Assembly: GCF_003818115.1 (NCBI RefSeq)
Contig: NZ_RPOI01000004.1
Span: 186,001-250,000, forward strand
Source of the DNA: Citrobacter youngae
Lineage (GTDB): Bacteria; Pseudomonadota; Gammaproteobacteria; Enterobacterales; Enterobacteriaceae
Reading direction: 5' to 3'
Length of the DNA stretch: 64,000 nt
Positions 58,759 to 64,000 of this stretch are shown one piece after another. The notes under the pieces are model-generated. The model saw only the letters and a list, made by a program, of their open reading frames with translations. It was not told where the DNA came from and ran no database searches. The translations under genes and the position numbers were made by a program. Numbering within the stretch: the first letter of the stretch is position 1; each line of letters opens with the position of its first letter.

Positions 58759-59307
58759 ATGCGACAGGAACATGTCATTTTATTGAACGAACAGGGCCAA
58801 CCCTGTGGAACGCTGGAAAAGTATGCGGCGCATACCGCCACAACGCCCCTGCACTCCGCTTTCTCATGCTGGATATTTAACGGGCAGGGTCAACTACTGG
58901 TCACCCGCCGGTCGCTGCATAAAAAAGCCTGGCCGGGTGTCTGGACAAACTCGGTGTGCGGTCATCCACAATCAGGGGAAACAACTGAAGACGCCATTAT
59001 CCGTCGCGCCCGCTTCGAGCTGGGAGCTGACATTCGCGCACTCACGCCCGTATACGCTGGTTTTCGCTATTGTGCCGCAGATCCCAGTGGAATTGTGGAA
59101 AATGAAGTTTGTCCGGTATACGCCGCACAGCTAATCAGCACGCTGCAGCCGAATGCGGAGGAAGTGATGGATTATCGGTGGAGCAATCTTGAGGATGTGT
59201 TATGCGGGATTGACGCTACACCGTGGGCCTTCAGCCCGTGGATGGTAATGCAGGTTTCAGACGATAAGGCGCGAAAATTGTTGCGCGCATTTTCCAGCGG
59301 TCATTAA
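58759..59307 (+). CDS. idi: Isopentenyl-diphosphate delta-isomerase (type I)
   Basis: Interconverts isopentenyl and dimethylallyl diphosphate in isoprenoid synthesis. The 182-residue Nudix-fold protein has the catalytic Cys in TNSVCGHPQ and catalytic Glu in [12 protein letters not shown], and the ending [13 protein letters not shown]. The ATG at 58759 with GAGGGTGG upstream is chosen; it gives the E. coli length. It is divergent from ygeR and followed by a BIME before the convergent lysS. Confidence 0.95.
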   Translation: MRQEHVILLNEQGQPCGTLEKYAAHTATTPLHSAFSCWIFNGQGQLLVTRRSLHKKAWPGVWTNSVCGHPQSGETTEDAIIRRARFELGADIRALTPVYAGFRYCAADPSGIVENEVCPVYAAQLISTLQPNAEEVMDYRWSNLEDVLCGIDATPWAFSPWMVMQVSDDKARKLLRAFSSGH

Positions 59308-59309
59308 TT

Positions 59310-59394
59310 GCCGGATGACAACGCAAACGCGTTTTATCCGGCCTACGAATCGTCTTCCGCGTAGGCCGGATAAGGCATCAGCCGCCATCCGGCA
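59310..59394. repeat. BIME (two inverted REP units)
   Basis: A REP unit (GCCGGATGACAACGCAAACG...TTATCCGGCCTAC) at 59310-59346 is followed by an inverted unit (GCGTAGGCCGGATAAGGC...GCCATCCGGCA) at 59359-59394. It lies between convergent idi and lysS. Confidence 0.88.
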
Positions 59395-59403
59395 GTTCAC
59401 ATC

Positions 59404-60921
59404 TTACTTAACCGGACGCATTGCCGGGAACAGGATCACGTCGCGGATGGTGTGGCTGTTAGTGAACAGCATAACCATACGGTCGATACCAATACCCAGG
59501 CCCGCAGTCGGCGGCAGACCGTGTTCCAGAGCGGTAACGTAGTCTTCGTCGTAGAACATCGCTTCGTCATCACCCGCATCTTTAGCGTTAACCTGATCCT
59601 GGAAACGCTGCGCCTGATCTTCGGCATCGTTCAGCTCGCTGAACCCGTTACCGATTTCACGTCCGCCGATGAAGAATTCGAAGCGATCGGTGATTTCCGG
59701 GTTTTCGTCATTACGACGCGCCAGCGGAGAAACTTCTGCCGGGTACTCGGTAATGAAGGTCGGCTGAATCAGGTGCGCTTCCGCAACTTCTTCAAAAATC
59801 TCGGTCACGATACGGCCCAGACCCCAGCTCTTCTCAACTTTGATACCGATAGATTCAGCAATCGCTTTTGCAGAATCGAAGTTATCCAGATCGGCCATAT
59901 TGGTTTCCGGACGGTATTTCTGAATCGCTTCGCGCATGGTCAGTTTTTCAAACGGCTTACCAAAGTCGAAGACTTCTTCGCCGTAAGGCACTTTAGTTGT
60001 TCCCAGAACGTTCTGCGCCAACGTACGGAACAACGATTCGGTCAGTTCGATCAGATCTTTGTAGTCCGCATAAGCCATGTAGAGTTCCATCATAGTGAAC
60101 TCTGGGTTATGGCGAACAGAGATGCCTTCGTTACGGAAGTTACGGTTAATTTCGAATACGCGTTCGAAACCGCCCACCACCAGACGCTTGAGGTACAGTT
60201 CCGGCGCAATACGCAGGTACATGTCCAGATCCAGCGCGTTATGGTGGGTGATAAACGGACGTGCTGCCGCACCGCCGGGGATCACCTGCATCATCGGGGT
60301 TTCAACTTCCATAAAGCCGCGGCCCACCATGAACTGACGGATACCCGCCATGATCTGTGAACGCACTTTAAAGGTGTTGCGGGATTCATCATTAGAGATG
60401 AGATCCAGGTAACGCTGGCGGTAACGCGCTTCCTGATCCTGCAGACCGTGGAATTTATCCGGCAGCGGGCGCAGCGCTTTGGTCAGCAAACGCAGTTCGG
60501 TGCAGTGGATAGACAGCTCACCGGTCTTGGTCTTGAACAACTTACCTTTCGCGCCGAGGATATCGCCCAGATCCCACTTCTTGAACTGCTCGTTGTAGAC
60601 GCCTTCCGGCAGATCGTCGCGCGCAACGTACAGCTGAATACGGCCGCCCACGTCCTGCAGCGTAACGAATGATGCTTTACCCATAATACGACGGGTCATC
60701 ATACGGCCAGCAACGGATACCTCAATGTTCAGCGCTTCCAGCTCTTCGTTTTCTTTTGCGTCGAAGTCAGCATGCAGTTGGTCTGAGGTATGATCGCGAC
60801 GGAAATCGTTCGGGAACGGGATCCCCTGCTCACGCAGGCTCGCCAGCTTCTCACGACGCGTTTTCAGTTCATTGTTAAGGTCGGCTACCGCGTCAGCGCC
60901 CTGTACGTGTTGTTCAGACAT
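59404..60921 (-). CDS. lysS: Lysyl-tRNA synthetase (class II)
   Basis: 505-residue class II aminoacyl-tRNA synthetase. It has an N-terminal OB-fold anticodon-binding domain (about residues 65-145, [20 protein letters not shown]) and the class II core with motif 1 ([22 protein letters not shown]), motif 2 ([29 protein letters not shown]) and motif 3 ([13 protein letters not shown]). It lies 9 bp downstream of prfB, with which it is co-transcribed as in E. coli. The inducible paralogue lysU is not in this window. Confidence 0.97.
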   Translation of the reverse strand: MSEQHVQGADAVADLNNELKTRREKLASLREQGIPFPNDFRRDHTSDQLHADFDAKENEELEALNIEVSVAGRMMTRRIMGKASFVTLQDVGGRIQLYVARDDLPEGVYNEQFKKWDLGDILGAKGKLFKTKTGELSIHCTELRLLTKALRPLPDKFHGLQDQEARYRQRYLDLISNDESRNTFKVRSQIMAGIRQFMVGRGFMEVETPMMQVIPGGAAARPFITHHNALDLDMYLRIAPELYLKRLVVGGFERVFEINRNFRNEGISVRHNPEFTMMELYMAYADYKDLIELTESLFRTLAQNVLGTTKVPYGEEVFDFGKPFEKLTMREAIQKYRPETNMADLDNFDSAKAIAESIGIKVEKSWGLGRIVTEIFEEVAEAHLIQPTFITEYPAEVSPLARRNDENPEITDRFEFFIGGREIGNGFSELNDAEDQAQRFQDQVNAKDAGDDEAMFYDEDYVTALEHGLPPTAGLGIGIDRMVMLFTNSHTIRDVILFPAMRPVK

Positions 60922-60930
60922 GTTGGTTCC

Positions 60931-62029
60931 TCATAACCCTGCTTTCAAACTTGCTTCGATAAATTGATCCAGGCTGCCATCCAGCACCGCCTGCGTGTTA
61001 CGGGTTTCAACCCCGGTACGCAGATCTTTGATGCGGGAGTCATCAAGGACATAAGAACGAATCTGGCTACCCCAGCCGATATCTGACTTGGTGTCTTCCA
61101 TCGCCTGTTTCTCGGCATTCTTCTTCTGCATTTCCAGTTCATAAAGCTTCGCTTTCATCTGCTTCATGGCCTGGTCTTTGTTCTTGTGCTGGGAACGGTC
61201 GTTCTGACACTGCGTCACAATCCCGGTCGGGATGTGGGTAATACGCACCGCAGATTCCGTACGGTTAACGTGCTGACCGCCTGCACCGGAGGCACGGTAA
61301 ACGTCAATACGCAGATCCGCCGGGTTGATATCGATATCAATATCATCGTCAACTTCCGGATAAACAAACGCCGAACTGAACGACGTATGGCGACGTCCGC
61401 CGGAGTCGAACGGACTCTTACGAACCAGACGGTGTACGCCGGTTTCAGTACGCAGCCAACCGTAAGCATACTCGCCAGCAATTCTGATGGTCACGGATTT
61501 AATACCCGCCACTTCACCTTCAGACTCTTCAATAATTTCGGTCTTAAAGCCGCGCGCTTCAGCCCAACGCAGATACATACGCATCAGCATGCTGGCCCAA
61601 TCCTGCGCTTCGGTACCGCCGGAACCCGCCTGGATATCGAGATAGCAATCTGCGCTGTCATATTCACCGGAGAACATACGACGGAATTCCAGCTGTGCCA
61701 GTTTATCTTCCAGCGTATCGAGTTCTGCTACGGCTTCGTTAAAGGTTTCTTCGTCGTCGGCTTCTACAGCCAGTTCCAACAGGCCGGAGACATCTTCCAG
61801 GCCCTGGCTCATCTGATCGAGCGTATCAACGATGGCCTCAAGGGAAGAACGTTCTTTACCCAGCGCCTGTGCACGTTCGGGTTCGTTCCACACGTCCGGC
61901 TGTTCCAGCTCGGCGTTTACTTCTTCCAGACGCTCTTTCTTGGCATCATAGTCAAAGATACCCCCTAAGAACGTCTGAGCGTTCCGTGAGGTCCTGAATG
62001 CGGTTATTTACCGGATTAATTTCAAACAT
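60931..62029 (-). CDS. prfB: Peptide chain release factor 2 with programmed +1 frameshift
   Basis: RF2 (365 residues) reads UAA and UGA. The start is ATG at 62029 ([20 protein letters not shown]); codon 26 is an in-frame UGA (61952-61954), and a +1 shift at CUU-UGA-C joins the frame that continues [12 protein letters not shown] to the stop at 60931. The tripeptide anticodon SPF and the catalytic GGQ ([14 protein letters not shown]) are present. Position 246 is Ala, not the Thr known from E. coli K-12. Coordinates span the shift; the second frame alone would be misannotated. Confidence 0.96.
61951..61966 (-). promoter_or_regulatory. prfB frameshift site
   Basis: The mRNA reads AGGGGGUAUCUUUGAC: an internal Shine-Dalgarno-like AGGGGG three bases before CUU, then UGA and C. 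Low RF2 favours the +1 shift, giving autoregulation. Confidence 0.97.
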
Positions 62030-62113
62030 GGTCTGATTTCTTTTATTGAACGAGTCAAAATGCGGTTATAAGAGCGGGATTGTAACCAATCCACACCCTT
62101 TTTTATAGCGAAT

Positions 62114-62239
62114 ATACACGTCATCCTTCAAGCTGACTCTTTGTTGGCTGCGCGAATTCACCCCAGTCACGTACTCGTTGTACGCTCCTGGGGACTCATT
62201 CACTTGCCGCCTCGATGCAGCTTGAATGATTATGTGTAT
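62114..62239. repeat. ERIC element
   Basis: 126-bp imperfect palindrome with ends ATACACGTCATCCTTCAAG and CTTGAATGATTATGTGTAT. The centre contains CACCCCAGTCACGTAC and CTCCTGGGGACTCATTCAC, the standard ERIC core. It fills the prfB-recJ gap, ending 7 bp from the recJ stop. Confidence 0.93.
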
Positions 62240-62246
62240 TGTGACG

Positions 62247-63980
62247 CTAAAGTGGCCAGATATTATCGATTATAATCTGCAGGCTGCGGTTACCGCGAAA
62301 CTCGTTAATATCCAGTTTGTAGGCAAGCTGAACTTCGCGAACACCGTTATCCGGCCAGCATGTGGTATCGACATTAAACGCAATTCCGTCCAGCAGTGGG
62401 CCGCCGCCAACAGGCTCCACCATCACCTTCAGATGACGCTCACCGACCAGGCGCTGCTGAAGCAGGCGGAAATGCCCGTCAAACAGCGGCTCCGGGAACA
62501 TTTGTCCCCACGGGCCGGCATCGCGCAGCATTTGCGCGACCTCCATGGTCATCTCTGCCACACTCAGCGGACCATCAGAGACTACCTCACCCTGCAGTAA
62601 GGCGGGATCCAGCCACTCGGTTACCAGTTCGCCAAAACGCTGCTGGAAATGCTCGAACTGCGCTTCTTCCAGCGACAGACCTGCTGCCATCGCATGCCCA
62701 CCAAACTTAATGATCATGCCGGGATAAAGCGTATCCAGACGCTCCAGCACATCACGCATATGCAGTCCCTGGATCGAACGTCCGGAGCCTTTCAGCGTAC
62801 CGTCACCGGCAGGCGCAAACGCAATCACCGGACGATGGAAGCGCTCTTTGATGCGCGACGCCAGAATCCCCACCACGCCCTGATGCCACTCAGGGTGGTA
62901 CATTGCCAGGCCGCCTGGGAGTGTGTCACTACTGCGTTCCAGCTTTTCACACAGGGTCAGTGCTTCTGCCTGCATCCCCTGTTCAATCTCTTTGCGCGTC
63001 TGGTTTAGCGCGTCCAGCTCGTTGGCCAGCACGCGCGCTTCGCCAATGTTGTCGCACAGCAACAGCGCCACACCAACGGACATATCGTCCAGACGGCCCG
63101 CCGCGTTCAGCCGAGGGCCAAGCGCAAAACCTAAATCACTGGCGGCCAGTTTGAGCGGGTCACGATTGGAAATCTCCAGTAGCGCCTTAATGCCAGGGCG
63201 GCACTTTCCAGCACGAATGCGGCTTAAACCTTGCCACGTCAGGATACGGTTATTGGCATCCAGCGGCACCACGTCTGCTACTGTGCCCAAAGCAACCAGA
63301 TCGAGCAAATCCGCCAGGTTCGGCGGTGCAATGCCTCGTTCATCAAACCAACCTTTGTCACGCAGGAAAGTACGCAGCGCCAGCATCAGATAGAAGGCTA
63401 CACCAACGCCTGCCAGCGATTTCGACGGGAATTCACAGTCGGGCAGGTTAGGGTTGATGATCGCCTCTGCGCCCGGCAGCGTGTCACCGGGCAGGTGGTG
63501 ATCGGTCACAACGACCGGGATCCCCAACGTTCTGGCATGTTCGACTCCCGCGTGAGACGAGATGCCGTTGTCTACGGTGACAATTAGCTGAGCGCCCCGG
63601 GCATGGGCCTGATCCACGACTTCCGGGCTTAAACCATAGCCGTCTTCAAAACGATTAGGCACCAGGTAGTCAACGTTGCTGCAGCCCAACGCACGCATTG
63701 CCAGGATGCTCAGCGCCGTGCTGGTCGCACCATCGGCATCGAAATCCCCCACCACAATGATGCGGGTTCCTTCGCGAAAGGCGTTATAGAGGATCTCAAC
63801 CGCTTTTTCGACGCCGTTCAAATGCTGCCACGGCAGCATGCCTTTCACGCTACGCTCAAGCTCCTGCGCGCTGCGCACGCCGCGACTGGCGTACAAACGA
63901 CGCAGCAGCGGCGGCAAGTCGGCTGGTAGCTCGGCGGTCTCGTCGGCTTCACGCCGACGAAGTTGTATCTGTTGTTTCAC
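62247..63980 (-). CDS. recJ: Single-stranded-DNA-specific 5'-3' exonuclease RecJ
   Basis: 577-residue DHH/DHHA1 phosphoesterase used in recombination, mismatch and base-excision repair, same length as E. coli RecJ. Metal-binding motifs: VVGDFDADGATSTAL (motif I), VTVDNGISSH (motif II), TDHHLPGDTLP (DHH motif III) and ALGTVADVVPL (motif IV). DHHA1 has KFGGHAMAAGLSLEE. The start is GTG at 63980, just downstream of dsbC (6 bp), suggesting co-transcription with it. Confidence 0.97.
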   Translation of the reverse strand: MKQQIQLRRREADETAELPADLPPLLRRLYASRGVRSAQELERSVKGMLPWQHLNGVEKAVEILYNAFREGTRIIVVGDFDADGATSTALSILAMRALGCSNVDYLVPNRFEDGYGLSPEVVDQAHARGAQLIVTVDNGISSHAGVEHARTLGIPVVVTDHHLPGDTLPGAEAIINPNLPDCEFPSKSLAGVGVAFYLMLALRTFLRDKGWFDERGIAPPNLADLLDLVALGTVADVVPLDANNRILTWQGLSRIRAGKCRPGIKALLEISNRDPLKLAASDLGFALGPRLNAAGRLDDMSVGVALLLCDNIGEARVLANELDALNQTRKEIEQGMQAEALTLCEKLERSSDTLPGGLAMYHPEWHQGVVGILASRIKERFHRPVIAFAPAGDGTLKGSGRSIQGLHMRDVLERLDTLYPGMIIKFGGHAMAAGLSLEEAQFEHFQQRFGELVTEWLDPALLQGEVVSDGPLSVAEMTMEVAQMLRDAGPWGQMFPEPLFDGHFRLLQQRLVGERHLKVMVEPVGGGPLLDGIAFNVDTTCWPDNGVREVQLAYKLDINEFRGNRSLQIIIDNIWPL

Positions 63981-63985
63981 GCGAA

Positions 63986-64000
63986 TTATTTACCGCTGGT
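63986..64000 (-). CDS. dsbC: DsbC disulfide isomerase, last codons only
   Basis: The final minus-strand bases read TSGK and a TAA stop (63986-63988), which is the C-terminus of E. coli DsbC, and the location next to recJ matches. Only four residues are in the window, so the identification rests mainly on gene order. Confidence 0.7.
   Translation of the reverse strand, partial: TSGK

Noticed and set aside
60931..62029. prfB broken by a frameshift (pseudogene or sequencing error)
   Set aside because: The AGGGGGUAUCUUUGAC context is the conserved programmed frameshift; both parts are full length.
62114..62239. Palindromic region as terminator of recJ or a transposon end
   Set aside because: Length (126 bp), ends and core match an ERIC repeat, and no transposase is near.

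Overview
The window is chromosomal DNA of an enteric gammaproteobacterium in the Escherichia/Salmonella/Citrobacter group. The backbone has E. coli gene order: ptrA-recC-ppdC-ygdB-ppdB-ppdA-thyA-lgt-ptsP-rppH-(DARS2)-mutH-ygdQ-ygdR-tas-lplT-aas-omrA/omrB-galR-lysA-lysR-ygeA-araE-kduD-kduI-yqeF-yqeG, then glyU-ygeR-idi-lysS-prfB-recJ-dsbC. Protein lengths mostly equal the E. coli ones, but there are insertions E. coli lacks here, and loci that E. coli keeps elsewhere (yah, rcn, yjdIJ, pga). I favour Citrobacter; this is inference from gene content, not a database match.

Layout. 1-8 kb: recombination/protease genes and a four-gene pilin-like cluster (ppdA, ppdB, ygdB, ppdC). 8-13 kb: thyA, lgt, ptsP, rppH on the minus strand, then a gene-free stretch with DnaA boxes at the position of the DARS2 replication-control locus. 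13-20 kb: mutH, ygdQ, ygdR, tas, then lplT-aas (lysophospholipid re-acylation) and the twin OmpR-type sRNAs OmrA/OmrB. 20-25.5 kb: galR with a second LacI-family gene behind it, lysA/lysR, ygeA. 25.6-31 kb: sugar and uronate catabolism (kdgF, araE, kduD, kduI) with KdgR-type operators, and yqeF. 31-35.5 kb: a LysR/PACE-transporter divergent pair, yqeG, and the rcnR/rcnA nickel-cobalt efflux pair with two textbook RcnR operators.

35.5-45.4 kb holds the most interesting catabolic locus: a yahB/yahD-yahE-yahF-yahG-permease-yahI-yahJ cluster. It contains a LysR regulator, ankyrin protein, DUF2877, FdrA-type acyl-CoA-synthetase-like protein, DUF1116, an intact purine/pyrimidine-type permease, carbamate kinase and a Tat-exported CodA-like amidohydrolase. 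The combination suggests periplasmic processing of an N-heterocycle or amide, uptake, carbamoyl transfer to phosphate, and ATP production by carbamate kinase. The substrate is unknown to me. The DUF2877 gene has no canonical start codon where homology and the Shine-Dalgarno sequence place its start.

45.4-57.7 kb: yjdJ-yjdI, then a complete but divergent pgaABCD operon (poly-N-acetylglucosamine biofilm polysaccharide), then an accessory stretch ending at the tRNA-Gly gene glyU. That stretch has a GNAT acetyltransferase, an unrecognised two-gene unit whose first protein has a PD-(D/E)XK nuclease-like motif, an exported YceI-family protein, an exported lactate-oxidase-like flavoenzyme, and an outer-membrane-protein remnant. 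This region looks laterally acquired. 57.8-64 kb returns to conserved backbone: ygeR/actS, idi, lysS, prfB with its programmed +1 frameshift, an ERIC element, recJ, and the last codons of dsbC.

Repeats are REP/BIME elements (near 9.9, 16.4, 22.5 and 59.3 kb) and ERIC elements (29.95 and 62.1 kb). I saw no insertion sequences, integrase, CRISPR array or rRNA.
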